Assembly: GCF_029109325.1 (NCBI RefSeq)
Contig: NZ_JAQKQJ010000015.1
Span: 462,820 to 526,819, forward strand
Source of the DNA: Nodosilinea sp. PGN35
GTDB taxonomy: Bacteria; Cyanobacteriota; Cyanobacteriia; Phormidesmidales; Phormidesmidaceae
Direction: 5' to 3'
Length of the DNA: 64,000 nucleotides
Shown: positions 1 to 8,173 of the stretch, one piece after another
How the letters are laid out: the number at the start of each line of letters is the position of its first letter
Numbering within the stretch: the first letter of the stretch is position 1
The notes under the pieces: model-generated
Databases searched by the model: none
The model's input: the letters and a program-made list of their open reading frames with translations, nothing else
Told to the model about the DNA's origin: nothing
Translations under genes and position numbers: made by a program

Positions 1-126
1 AAATACCCCAAACGATCGCCAATCACGAGCACTCTTTGGCTTCGTAAAGCTAACCGCAAAAATGATGAACACTAGAGAATTAATCATCACTAACGACCAA
101 AGGCCATAGGCAGGAGCGTTATTCAT
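1..126 (-). CDS. Isoprenylcysteine carboxylmethyltransferase-like membrane protein, N-terminal part
   Basis: Only the first 42 codons lie in the window; the gene runs off the left edge. The start ATG (126-124) overlaps the stop of the DUF2933 gene as ATGA, so the two are translationally coupled. The visible N-terminus begins MNNAPAYGLW, continues into a hydrophobic segment, and then has FTKPKSARDWRSFG. This resembles the start of bacterial ICMT/phospholipid-methyltransferase-like membrane proteins that often sit beside DUF2933 genes in metal-resistance islands. The assignment rests on a short fragment and on context. Confidence 0.6.
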   Translation of the reverse strand, partial: MNNAPAYGLWSLVMINSLVFIIFAVSFTKPKSARDWRSFGVF

Positions 127-359
127 TTCTCATCTCCTTGAGGCAAATTGTGACGGCTATGCCCGTGATGTCCTCCGGGGCTACCGTGCATAAAAACATG
201 CATTAAGGGGCAGGCCAATAGAAACAGCCACGGCAACACAGGAATAATGTGAGCGAGATGCTCGGTGAATAGAAAGAACGCGGCAATTCCTAAAAATACT
301 AGCAGCGCAATCCCAGACGGAGATTGCCACCGAAAACTTGTCGAAGAGTCGTTGGTCAT
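123..359 (-). CDS. DUF2933 small membrane protein
   Basis: 78 residues: a short polar N-terminus, two hydrophobic stretches (about 15-33 and 37-56), then a histidine- and glycine-rich tail (MHGSPGGHHGHSRH). This pattern is typical of DUF2933, a family of unknown function found in heavy-metal resistance clusters. The His-rich tail could bind metal, but that is inference. It sits 56 bases downstream of the HMA-domain gene on the same strand and overlaps the next gene by 4 bases, so it is probably co-transcribed with the copper ATPase. Confidence 0.7.
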   Translation of the reverse strand: MTNDSSTSFRWQSPSGIALLVFLGIAAFFLFTEHLAHIIPVLPWLFLLACPLMHVFMHGSPGGHHGHSRHNLPQGDEK

Positions 360-415
360 AGGTTTATTATTGCCTCACTTAATTTGATTTTCAGTCGTTC
401 GGCATATTGATCGAC

Positions 416-646
416 TCAAGCGACAGAAGAATTCTCTACAACTTGGGTACTATATCCAGCCCCTGCCAGAGCCCTCTGCACAGTTTCCATGGTCACCAAT
501 TGAGGATCGTAAACAACCGTAGCCTGACTTTTGGAAAACTCGACTGTGCATTTTTCAATGCCAGGAATTTTTTTGGCTGCCCTCTCAATAATTTCGCCAC
601 ATCCACTGCACATCATTCCTTCTATTTCGAGCGTGCTAATATGCAT
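416..646 (-). CDS. CopZ-like heavy-metal-associated (HMA) domain protein
   Basis: 76 residues forming one HMA fold. The metal-binding motif GMMCSGC lies near residues 10-16, followed by the family's EKCTVEFSKSQATVVYDP and a C-terminal VQRALAGAGY. Such proteins carry Cu(I) in the cytosol and deliver it to P-type ATPases. The gene lies 27 bases downstream of the copper ATPase gene on the same strand and is preceded by an AAGGTGA ribosome-binding site. Metal specificity cannot be read from sequence; copper is the likeliest given the neighbour. Confidence 0.85.
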   Translation of the reverse strand: MHISTLEIEGMMCSGCGEIIERAAKKIPGIEKCTVEFSKSQATVVYDPQLVTMETVQRALAGAGYSTQVVENSSVA

Positions 647-673
647 AAATATTCACCTTAGTAAACAATGCAT

Positions 674-2701
674 TTATAATTTGACTCGGCGTAGTAACAT
701 CGCATTGATAGACACTACGACAGTTGAAACGCTCATGAAAATTGCCCCTACGGCTGGGGTTAGCAAAATGCCAAAGGGATAGGCGATTCCAGCTGCAAGC
801 GGAATGCCAACTACGTTGTAGCCGGTTGCCCAAAACAAGTTTTGGATCATCTTGCCGTAAGTTGCTTTGGCCAGCTTTAAAGCATAGGTTGCATCGATTG
901 GATCGCTCTTGATTAAGACCAGATCGGCAGATTCAATCGCAACGTTGGTGCCAGCCCCAATGGCGAGAGCTAAGTTGGCTTCAAGCATGGCTGGTGCATC
1001 ATTGATGCCATCGCCGACAAACGCAACGGGCTTTTCTGATTTCAGTTTGCGGATGAGAGATGCCTTATCTTGCGGTAAGACTCGGGCATAGTAGCGATCA
1101 ATGCCCAACTCATCGGCCACTGATTTAGCGACGGCTTCAGCATCGCCTGTGATCATGACAACCTCCAATCCCATGGCCTGTAGCTGCTCGATCGCCCGGA
1201 GAGATTGAGCACGGACTTTATCGGCTAGCCCAAACAGTGCCAGAAGCTGCTTGTCGTCCATCAGCGCGATCGCGCTTTCTCCACGCTGCTCAATGGTCAC
1301 TAGCCCGGCCTGTAGCGAGTCTGCTACCGATAGCGCCAGTTCTTCGGCCCACTCAGGTCGCCCAACCCGATAGCGACGTCCGTTTACTGTACCCTCGACC
1401 CCTTTGCCAGCCACCGCTCGAAAGTCCGTGCCACCAGGCAACTTGGTTTGCTTGGCTTCTGCTTCCCGCACAATGGCTGCTCCTAGCGGATGCTCTGAAA
1501 AGGTTTCTAGTGAGGCTGCGATCGCCAGCGCATTTGGTTCATCCACAGCGTCTGTGAAAATATGGCGAACCCCAAATTTACCCTCGGTTAAGGTACCCGT
1601 TTTATCGAAGGCGATCACCTGAATCTGACGTGCCCGCTCAAACGCTTCACGGTTCCGCACTAAGATGCCATGCTTTGCCGATAGGGACGTGGCATTGACA
1701 ATTACTAGGGGAATGGCCAAGCCTAAGGCATGGGGACAGGTGATAACGAGTACGGTTACGGCCCGATTAATCGCAAAAGTCAATGATGGGCCTACCGACA
1801 GCCAAACGACAAAGGTCAGTACGCCGACTCCGATCGCAGTCAAGGTCAGCCAATAGGCCAGTTGATCCGCTAGAGCCTGATATCGGCTTCGCGATGACTG
1901 TGCCTCTTCTACCAGACGCATGATTTGGCTCAGCGTCGTCTGATCGCCTGTCCGAATGATTTTTAAGGTGAGTGCCCCTTCGCCATTGACAGAGCCACCT
2001 ACAGCTTCATCTCCGACCTGTTTGATGACAGGACGAGACTCGCCAGTCAAAAATGCTTCGTTAATGCTAGAGGCTCCTTCAATCACCTCGCCATCAATCG
2101 GGATTTGTTCGCCAGGTTTGACGAGAATGGTATCGCTAGGCTGCAAACTCTCGACTAAAACCTCCTCGATCTTGCCTGCCCTAAAACGATGGGCTGTTGT
2201 TGGCACCAGATTTGCTAGGTGCTCTAGGGCGCGGCTAGCCCCTTGCACCGAAGCCATTTCTATCCAATGGCCTAGCAACATGATGGTGACTAAGGTAGCT
2301 AGCTCCCAGTAGAATGGCTCACCCTCTAACCCAAAAGAAACAGCCACACTGTAGACAAATGCAACTGTAATGGCTAAAGCAACCAGGGTCATCATCCCGA
2401 TTTTGCTCTGTAGCTCAATCCAGGCACCCTTTAAAAATACCCAGCCGCCATAGCCATAGATCACAACACTTAAAAGAGGGCTCACTAATTCAGAGCCAGT
2501 AAACCGAATGGCCTGATAGCCAAACCACTGCTGAAAAGAAGGCGAAAAATACAGAACTGGTAGGGTCAGCACCAGGCAGACAAAAAACCGTCTGCGGAAA
2601 ATCTCAGGGCTATGACCAGCATGCTTATCATGGACAGAAGAAGAGCTATGGCCTACATGGACATGATGTGTTTTAGAGTGATGCGTATGATCGTGGGCCA
2701 T
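674..2701 (-). CDS. copB: CopB-type (P1B-3-like) heavy-metal translocating P-type ATPase
   Basis: 675 residues, a full-length metal-export ATPase. The N-terminus is strongly histidine-rich (about ten His in the first 30 residues) instead of carrying HMA domains. Visible motifs are TGES near residue 220, the transmembrane metal site TCPHALG near 321-327, the phosphorylation site DKTGT near 366, and GDGINDAP in the hinge. The CPH (not CPC) motif and the His-rich leader are the marks of CopB-type pumps, which export copper or silver. It heads a minus-strand run with the HMA chaperone, DUF2933 and the ICMT-like gene. The symbol is given by family; substrate is inferred. Confidence 0.9.
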   Translation of the reverse strand: MAHDHTHHSKTHHVHVGHSSSSVHDKHAGHSPEIFRRRFFVCLVLTLPVLYFSPSFQQWFGYQAIRFTGSELVSPLLSVVIYGYGGWVFLKGAWIELQSKIGMMTLVALAITVAFVYSVAVSFGLEGEPFYWELATLVTIMLLGHWIEMASVQGASRALEHLANLVPTTAHRFRAGKIEEVLVESLQPSDTILVKPGEQIPIDGEVIEGASSINEAFLTGESRPVIKQVGDEAVGGSVNGEGALTLKIIRTGDQTTLSQIMRLVEEAQSSRSRYQALADQLAYWLTLTAIGVGVLTFVVWLSVGPSLTFAINRAVTVLVITCPHALGLAIPLVIVNATSLSAKHGILVRNREAFERARQIQVIAFDKTGTLTEGKFGVRHIFTDAVDEPNALAIAASLETFSEHPLGAAIVREAEAKQTKLPGGTDFRAVAGKGVEGTVNGRRYRVGRPEWAEELALSVADSLQAGLVTIEQRGESAIALMDDKQLLALFGLADKVRAQSLRAIEQLQAMGLEVVMITGDAEAVAKSVADELGIDRYYARVLPQDKASLIRKLKSEKPVAFVGDGINDAPAMLEANLALAIGAGTNVAIESADLVLIKSDPIDATYALKLAKATYGKMIQNLFWATGYNVVGIPLAAGIAYPFGILLTPAVGAIFMSVSTVVVSINAMLLRRVKL

Positions 2702-3027
2702 TTTGTGTCTCTCTATACTCGATTGTGCGATACGCCATCAATTAGAAGTGCCTAGGCCTTTTTCCTTATTGAATAGAAAGATGGAATCCCTTTGCAAAGC
2801 TCAGCCCAGCTCAGAAATGAAGCTTTGTCTGTAGGAAAACCACAGATCTCGATCTGAACTTGGTATAGCTATAGCCTGACGAATGAATATGAAACCAGGA
2901 TGAAAAGTATTACTTCTTTAGATCCTGGCGATGCCTAACATCCCTCCGACTCAATAGCCAGAGAAGGCAGAGAAGGCTAACTTGAGAGCGCAGAAAAATC
3001 ACCACAATAATGCGGTCGAGGCATAAC
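2702..3027. other. Intergenic region upstream of the copper ATPase
   Basis: 326 bases without a convincing gene. It should hold the promoter of the copper operon (reading left). A 10-bp palindrome, TATAGCTATA (2864-2873), within GGTATAGCTATAGCC could be a regulator site, but nothing ties it to one. I saw no clear terminator for rppB. Confidence 0.4.
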
Positions 3028-4416
3028 CTAGCGAAGCTGGCCTAGGGGCATGCCCGCACTGGCTAGGGGAAGCTTAATAGTAAAGGTGCTGCCCTTTGAG
3101 ACGGCACTTTTGACGTGAATGCTGCCGCCGTGGGCCTGGGCGATCGCCAGCGCGATCGACAGACCCAGCCCCGCTCCACCGCTCTGGCGCGATCGATCTT
3201 TTTCAATGCGGTAAAAGCGATCGAAAATTCGCGACTGATCGTCGGGGTGAATGCCCACCCCGGTGTCTTCTACCGTAATCAGGACGTACTTATCCAAGGC
3301 TCTGAGGCGGATAACGACTTTGCCGTTGGCAGGGGTGTGCTGTAGAGCATTGCTGACCAAATTTAGCACCAGGCGGTGGAGCTGCTCTTCGTGACCAATT
3401 ACCACTAAGGGCGGGGTTGCAGGCTGATCGAGCAGTAGGTCAATGCCCTTGGCGATCGCCAAAGCCGCCATCTCTTCCTCAATGTCGGCCAGGAGATCTT
3501 GTAGGCAGCAGGCCACACCCGGCGCTGAGGTTTGAATATCGAGCCGAGACAGCAGTAGCAAATCACTGACCAAGCGAGCCAGCCGGTGATTCTGACGGGC
3601 AATCACTTGGAGCGTATCGCGGGCCTCGGCATCGGAGATGTGCGGCAGTCGAATCACTGACTCGGTAGTGGCCTGAACGGCAGAGAGAGGAGTTCTCAGC
3701 TCGTGGGCAGCATCGGCTGTAAACTGCTGAATGTTGCGGTAAGACATGCGTACAGGCTCCAGCGCTACCCCCGCCAGCCACCACCCAGCTCCAGCAATCA
3801 GCGCCATCGCGATCGGTAGCGCCAGGGCCATATTCCAGCGAATCGTTGCCAGGTAGGTGGCAAAGTCGCTGAGGGAGCGACCCACCACTACCTGGCCCAA
3901 GGGTTGTTGATTGTCTAACGCGTACAGGGGCAAACTCACCTGTCGGTAGGGCTGACCTGAGCGATCGCGCCGGGTTTGCCAGATGGATGAGGGGTCAGAG
4001 TTGGACAGACCTGGAGGGTAGTTGCCAGCCGTAGTAATGACAGCGCCCTCAATGTCTAGCACCTGAATATAGTAATTGCTGGAATAGAGGTCATCGGGGT
4101 GATAGTGGTTGCCACTGTGCTCAAAGGGGGCGAGACAGGGGTCTCCGGTGAGGCAAAGGTTGGGCAGCAGATCAGATGGATCGCTTTTAAGCTGACCGTT
4201 GGTCGTGAGCGATTTTTCCAGGGAATCGTGAACGGCTTCGGCTACCGACTTCAGCTCTCGATCGGCTGCCACCCGATGGGCATGGGCAATGGCTTCATAC
4301 ATGCCCACCGCGCTGATCGCCAATACCACGGCCATGACGCCGGTATACCAACCGGTGAGCTGCCAGCGGCTGCGACGAAACAGTCTATTCAGTTTTGAAC
4401 CGGTATCCCATGCCAT
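3028..4416 (-). CDS. rppB: RppB/NrsS-like sensor histidine kinase
   Basis: 462 residues. There are two membrane segments (about 20-45 and 195-217) flanking a periplasmic sensor region of about 150 residues. The dimerisation/phosphoacceptor motif is FTADAAHELRTPLSA, and an HATPase domain shows DTGVGI and GGAGLGLSIA. Order and similarity fit the cyanobacterial RppB (NrsS) kinase, which in Synechocystis is linked to redox and nickel sensing. It overlaps the end of rppA by 32 bases and lies next to a metal-export operon, so metal or redox sensing is a fair guess. No metal-binding cluster is obvious in the sensor region. Confidence 0.85.
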   Translation of the reverse strand: MAWDTGSKLNRLFRRSRWQLTGWYTGVMAVVLAISAVGMYEAIAHAHRVAADRELKSVAEAVHDSLEKSLTTNGQLKSDPSDLLPNLCLTGDPCLAPFEHSGNHYHPDDLYSSNYYIQVLDIEGAVITTAGNYPPGLSNSDPSSIWQTRRDRSGQPYRQVSLPLYALDNQQPLGQVVVGRSLSDFATYLATIRWNMALALPIAMALIAGAGWWLAGVALEPVRMSYRNIQQFTADAAHELRTPLSAVQATTESVIRLPHISDAEARDTLQVIARQNHRLARLVSDLLLLSRLDIQTSAPGVACCLQDLLADIEEEMAALAIAKGIDLLLDQPATPPLVVIGHEEQLHRLVLNLVSNALQHTPANGKVVIRLRALDKYVLITVEDTGVGIHPDDQSRIFDRFYRIEKDRSRQSGGAGLGLSIALAIAQAHGGSIHVKSAVSKGSTFTIKLPLASAGMPLGQLR

Positions 4417-5101
4417 AGACGGTTTCGATCATAGCGTCATAGCCATACTGCCCCAGCTTACGACGCAGCAGCCGCACCTGGGCCGCCACCACGTTGCTGA
4501 TGGGTTCAGAGCCAAATTCCCACAGCTGGTTGAGCACCTGCTCCTGGGTGAGAATTTGGTTGGGGTGCTCCATCAAATATTGCAGGAGCTGAAACTCTTT
4601 TTGGGTCAGTTCAACGGTCTGTTCAGCGGCGGTGTCACTGTGCAGCAGGGCTATTCTGCGATCGCAATCGAGCGTCAGTGGCCCAACCTGAATCTGAGCT
4701 GGTTTGAAGTCAGCGGGGCGTCGTCTCAAGGCCCGCAGCCGGGCCAGCAGTTCAGCCATGCTGAAGGGTTTGACTAAGTAGTCGTCGGCCCCGGCGTCGA
4801 GCCCCGCAATCCGGTCTTCGATGCGATCGTTGGCGGTCAGCATCAGCACCGGCAGAGCATTCTGCCGCGATCGTAGCCAGCGACAGATCTCCAGCCCCGA
4901 TCGCCCTGGCAGCATCCAGTCCAGCACTCCCAGTCCGTAGGTGACACTGCTGCTCTCCAGATAGACCAGCGCTTCATCCCCAGACTGCACCCAGTCCACC
5001 ACGTAGGCTTCTTGCGTGAGCGTGCGCTTAATCGCTCGCCCCAGGTCGGGTTCATCTTCCACCAGCAAAATACGCACAGGCAGTTGCTCATAACAGGTCA
5101 A
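4385..5101 (-). CDS. rppA: RppA/NrsR-like OmpR-family response regulator
   Basis: About 230-238 residues. The N-terminal receiver domain has LLVEDEPDLG, the phosphoacceptor region VLDWMLPG and the conserved lysine in LVKPF. The C-terminal OmpR-type winged helix ends in ETVYGMGYRF. Upstream open reading allows a TTG start at 5101, whose TTGA overlaps the stop of the DUF3105 gene. A GTG at 5077 (giving VRILLVEDEP) matches the usual N-terminus of the family better; I cannot decide between them. It is the cognate regulator of the adjacent kinase and probably controls nearby metal genes. Confidence 0.88.
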   Translation of the reverse strand: MTCYEQLPVRILLVEDEPDLGRAIKRTLTQEAYVVDWVQSGDEALVYLESSSVTYGLGVLDWMLPGRSGLEICRWLRSRQNALPVLMLTANDRIEDRIAGLDAGADDYLVKPFSMAELLARLRALRRRPADFKPAQIQVGPLTLDCDRRIALLHSDTAAEQTVELTQKEFQLLQYLMEHPNQILTQEQVLNQLWEFGSEPISNVVAAQVRLLRRKLGQYGYDAMIETVYGMGYRFKTE

Positions 5102-5691
5102 CGCACCGGATTCTCTGGCCCACGCCCCCGGTATTCATCCACAAACGCGGCCGCAGCCTGAGGAGAGAATTCTGGCATAGCCAGCTTCTTCGTCCAGGCC
5201 GTCAGGACAATTTCTCCACCCAGCCCCGCTTTGGGCACTACGACAATTCCCTCCCAGGGGCCAGAAAACTGGTCGGCCCAGCTCTTCAAGGTTGTCATCG
5301 CCTCGGCTGTGGGCTGGTCGTAATAAATTACGATATTGCCATGCTCTAGCGCATGCACCAGTTGTTCAGGGCGCTGCGCTTCGGTGTAGACTCCCGGCAT
5401 TACGGGGTTGGGGTCATGGGGGCCAGAGGTGGGGAAGTCGCTGTCGTAGTTCACAGGCTGGCCGGGGGTGACGTGATTGCGCCCCTGGTCAGGAAAGGTT
5501 TGTACCGCCGCCAGGGCAGATTCGCCAAGGGTGGTATTGGGTTCGAAGGCGACTTGCTCAGGCCGATTGCGATACCAGAGCGTGCCAATTACCGCTACCA
5601 TCAGCACCGCGATGCCAATTGGGCCAAGCACGATAGCGAGAATATTAGAGCTTTGAGCCTTACGGCGTCTAGACTTAGAACGTTCGACCAT
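5098..5691 (-). CDS. DUF3105 membrane-anchored protein
   Basis: 197 residues: a basic N-terminus (SKSRRRK), one membrane segment (about 18-40), then an extracytoplasmic domain. That domain contains HVTPGQPVNYDSDFPTSGPH and a downstream ALEHGNIVIYYD, the conserved His-containing blocks of DUF3105. Function is unknown; the family is often found near two-component systems and metal genes in cyanobacteria. It is the first gene of a three-gene unit with rppA and rppB and overlaps rppA by 4 bases if rppA starts with TTG. Confidence 0.8.
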   Translation of the reverse strand: MVERSKSRRRKAQSSNILAIVLGPIGIAVLMVAVIGTLWYRNRPEQVAFEPNTTLGESALAAVQTFPDQGRNHVTPGQPVNYDSDFPTSGPHDPNPVMPGVYTEAQRPEQLVHALEHGNIVIYYDQPTAEAMTTLKSWADQFSGPWEGIVVVPKAGLGGEIVLTAWTKKLAMPEFSPQAAAAFVDEYRGRGPENPVR

Positions 5692-5733
5692 AGCTAATCA
5701 GGAGTGCTCTGCGAAAGGGACACTTTCACCAGA

Positions 5734-5859
5734 TTAAGTGAGAGAGACGGTATAAGACTCGACAACATCACCAGACGCCATACTGGGAGAGCCAATGGGC
5801 ATGCCGGGAACCGCGATCCTCGCAGTGTCAAGCTTTTGTGTCAGCAACCAATGATTCAT
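5734..5859 (-). pseudogene. Remnant of a DUF411 metal-binding protein (C-terminal 41 codons)
   Basis: A short reading frame on the minus strand (ATG 5859-5857, TAA 5736-5734) encodes a C-terminus containing IAVPGMPIGSPSM. VPGMPxGSPGM is the hallmark end of DUF411 proteins (about 140 residues, linked to copper resistance). The N-terminal part with its CGCC-type motif is missing. A strong ribosome-binding site (GGAGG, 5 bases from the ATG) precedes it, so a short peptide could still be made. I read it as a decayed gene of the metal island. Confidence 0.6.
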
Positions 5860-5885
5860 CTATACCTCCACAGTCAAATGGGTTT

Positions 5886-5927
5886 AGCTAGTGAGTCGTA
5901 GATCTGCGTTCATCCAGCTCACTAGCT
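5886..5927. terminator. Inverted repeat, possible terminator or operator
   Basis: Perfect 10-bp arms AGCTAGTGAG (5886-5895) and CTCACTAGCT (5918-5927) with a 22-base loop, about 73 bases downstream of the glutaredoxin-MauE gene end. There is no T-run, so Rho-independent termination is uncertain; a regulator site is equally possible. Confidence 0.35.
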
Positions 5928-5999
5928 TGACGTACAATCATGAAATAGAAGTGAAATTGAGAGCGAGCCCCATTCTGGCAGGCGGCACCAACGCACCGC

Positions 6000-6821
6000 C
6001 TACTCGATCTCCTGAACCTTTACGATCACCGTGTCATGAGGAGACAGGACGGCTTGCGGCTCAACCTCACGAGCGCCCACCGCTGAGAAAATCAGCGTTG
6101 CACCCATGAGCGCCATGATGGCGTTTTCGGTAAAGCTCACCACACCCAATGGCGCTTTAGAATTGCCGCCAACACAGGCACAATTCAATGCCATTTTGTC
6201 AACATAGACAGCTTTGAATACTGAGATGGCCCCACTGACTCCAACAACCAGGGAACCAATTCCCGTCGCGAGAGGCGCAACTCCCGAAAGAAACCCTAAG
6301 CCAATCGCCAACTCCGCAAAGGGATAGACCTTGCCGTAGGGCTTAAATCGTCGCGTCACCAGGTCATACTTGGCAAAACTTTCAGCAAAGGCGTTGAGAT
6401 CCATCAGCTTAAGCGAGGCCAGCATGGATAGAGAGATACCCATGAAGCCAGGGAAGCCAAGGGAAGTAGCCAAAGCCATCAGCCCGGCAGTGGAAAACAG
6501 AGCGGCGACAGGGGTATACGAGTAGTCAGCCTTTTCAGCGTCTACTTCTAGGTAAGCAGCCAGGTCGGTATAACCGCCAATACGGCGATCGCCAAAAAAG
6601 ATTTGAGGCGTCGTTGCTACGTTATACTAGGCCTTAAACGCCGCCACGTCTTCTGGAGAGGTTAGCTTGATATCTTCGAAGGCAATCCCTTTCTCGTTGA
6701 GCAAATTCACTGCCCGCAGTCCCCAAGGACATTCGTGTTCAGGCATCGACATGCGGTAAAGCTTGACCGGAGCTTGGAGTTCGATTTGTTTTCCGGCTGG
6801 GGTCGAAAGAGTAGTGGTCAT
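6000..6821 (-). pseudogene. Glutaredoxin-MauE/DoxX fusion gene interrupted by an in-frame amber codon
   Basis: One 274-codon frame (6821 to 6000) is broken by a TAG at 6629-6627. Before it lies a glutaredoxin N-half with KLYRMSMPEHECPWG (a C-P-W-G active-site variant). After it, in the same frame, the glutaredoxin resumes with VATTPQIFFGDRRIGGYTDL, the family's cis-Pro/GG region. A four-helix MauE-type membrane domain follows, with the cysteine motif NCACVGG. Family proteins are continuous, so a single C-to-T change (CAG to TAG) explains the break. The downstream part could restart at an ATG at 6479, giving a 159-residue membrane protein with no thioredoxin fold. Read-through or a sequencing error remain possible. 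A MerR-type promoter precedes the gene. Confidence 0.8.
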
Positions 6822-6865
6822 CGGTTCACCTCGTTTGGCTTAAAAGCATCAAAATGTTGAATGCG

Positions 6866-6900
6866 TTTATGCTAAAACCTCCAGTTCACTGGAGGGTCAA
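6866..6900 (-). promoter_or_regulatory. MerR-family-type promoter/operator
   Basis: A perfect 18-bp dyad CCTCCAGTTCACTGGAGG (6878-6895) lies between a minus-strand -35 TTGACC (6900-6895) and a -10-like TAGCAT. The long spacer of 19-20 bases is the arrangement used by MerR-family activators such as CueR and SoxR. It faces the glutaredoxin-MauE gene. No MerR regulator gene is in the window. Confidence 0.6.
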
Positions 6901-6959
6901 GGGGTAGGATGCAGAAAGGTGGAGGTGTTTTTAGTCCCTCGACTCTTTAGTAGCTGTAG

Positions 6960-7352
6960 GGTTTAGGATATGCCAGTGATTGCTTTTGCAAAACCGGCGG
7001 GGCTAGCGATTGCTGTGCCGCCCACATCACTCCGGAACTGATGGAGGCCAAGCACCAAGCTACCCAGGCTAAAGGAGCCCGATTTGCCTCGGCTGCTTTC
7101 GTAACCGGTGGCTTAGATCCGGTGCAGCAGCGCGCCGACGGGCTAGATTTGGTGCAGGCGGTGGCGACATCTAAGCTGGTCATCGTCGCACAACAAAGCC
7201 CCCCTAAGTCTGAAGCCGAGATGGAGATGCTGAGCGCTATGCCTGGAGTGGAGTCTGCCATGGCACCGGGTTCTTTGGGCCTGGGGGAAGAATATTCGGA
7301 GGAAGCACTAGCTATTTTGCTGCCGTTTTTAGCCCAGCATTTGGTGGACTAA
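6960..7352 (+). pseudogene. C-terminal remnant of an alpha/beta-hydrolase-like protein
   Basis: The frame is open from 6960 (just after a TAG) to the stop at 7350-7352; the first ATG is at 7041 (103 residues). The last half reads like the end of a cyanobacterial alpha/beta hydrolase: a strand (LVIVAQQSPPKSEAEME), a loop (MPGVESAMAPGSLGL) and a final helix (EEALAILLPFLAQH). The nucleophile-elbow part is absent and no good start or ribosome-binding site is visible. I think it is a gene fragment, with moderate confidence in the family. Confidence 0.4.
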
Positions 7353-7419
7353 CGAACACGCCTTGACTGAGTATTGAACAACAATTAGCAGGAGTGCTTC
7401 CTTTAATTGACGTGCTTTC

Positions 7420-7668
7420 TCAAGGAAGAATATACCGAGTCAGAATAGACATGACCTCCCCAGGATTAGGGGTTGGTAAGAGTGGACTCCATATTCCTAC
7501 TTCGGCATAGCCGAGCCCATAGAGATTATGGATGGTGCTAGTAACACCCCTCGGGGAGCCAATCAGCAGATGGCGTAACGGCTCTCGCCCAGACGGGACA
7601 TCTTCTATCGCAATGGGAAAAAGCGGAGAGCGGGGATCCTGTGGATAGTTTGCCGGAGGTTGGGTCAT
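7420..7668 (-). CDS. Small conserved cyanobacterial hypothetical protein
   Basis: 82 residues, proline-rich at the N-terminus, with the blocks PLFPIAIEDVPSGREPLRHLLIGS and LGYAEVGIWSPLLP and an ending like EVMSILTRYI. I recognise this as a small cytosolic protein recurring in cyanobacteria, without known function. No membrane segment or metal motif is seen. Confidence 0.6.
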   Translation of the reverse strand: MTQPPANYPQDPRSPLFPIAIEDVPSGREPLRHLLIGSPRGVTSTIHNLYGLGYAEVGIWSPLLPTPNPGEVMSILTRYILP

Positions 7669-7769
7669 TGTGATTCACCATGTGAGGAGTACTAAATGGC
7701 ATTAAGGGTACTGAGCGTTTTACCTCTGCCCAGCGGCTTGAGTTGCTTTAAGACCACGATACTTTTGAA

Positions 7770-7786
7770 GTTGCCCTGAGGGCAAC
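7770..7786 (-). terminator. Hairpin downstream of the partition operon
   Basis: GTTGCCC-TGA-GGGCAAC (7-bp perfect arms, 3-base loop) lies 25 bases past the end of the helix-turn-helix gene that closes the parM operon on the minus strand. The T-tract is weak. It is a reasonable terminator candidate. Confidence 0.45.
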
Positions 7787-7810
7787 AAAATAATGCACTG
7801 GCGACAACAT

Positions 7811-8155
7811 TCAATCCCGTTTTCGCTTCCGCTTTCGCTCCCAAATCTCCCGGAGGTGGGACGGCTCATTCTCAAACTGGCTCCAGAGAGCATGAACTTC
7901 GGACAGCCGTCGCTTATCTGCTTCGGATGGCTCACGGCGATGCTCTCCTTGCGAGAACCAGTGGGCCACAGTGCTCTTAGAGCGCCCACATAATTCCGCT
8001 AATTCGTCGTAGGTGACCACCCAGTACTCAAGGAACTCTTCCGGCCCCATTTGTCTCGAAATCCTAGCCTTGTAAGCCTTGAACAGTTCCCAGTGTCGTC
8101 TGGTTGGGGTTTGAGCGGCTATCATGGCAAGAACGTGATTATGCACGGGTGACAA
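7811..8155 (-). CDS. Helix-turn-helix DNA-binding protein of the par operon
   Basis: About 104-114 residues. A helix-turn-helix is visible in TYDELAELCGRSKSTVAHWFSQG (residues about 48-70). The C-terminus is very basic (WERKRKRKR). The frame opens with TTG at 8155; a GTG four codons in or an ATG at codon 11 are alternative starts. As the last gene of the minus-strand run with parM, it may regulate partition or copy number. That is inference from position; no named family is recognised. Confidence 0.6.
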   Translation of the reverse strand: MSPVHNHVLAMIAAQTPTRRHWELFKAYKARISRQMGPEEFLEYWVVTYDELAELCGRSKSTVAHWFSQGEHRREPSEADKRRLSEVHALWSQFENEPSHLREIWERKRKRKRD

Positions 8156-8173
8156 CTTTTATGTCATGATACG

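Noticed and set aside
407..661. Plus-strand ORF opposite the HMA gene
   Set aside because: Mirror of a clear CopZ-like gene; no natural composition or ribosome-binding site.
5704..5901. 65-codon plus-strand ORF
   Set aside because: Overlaps the DUF411 remnant on the other strand and has no recognisable features.
6627..6629. Amber codon as pyrrolysine insertion
   Set aside because: No pylT/pylS genes are visible, the family normally has an ordinary residue here, and the host looks cyanobacterial.
6947..7261. Minus-strand 104-codon ORF
   Set aside because: Antisense to the hydrolase-like fragment, with Ser/Ala-rich composition typical of shadow frames.
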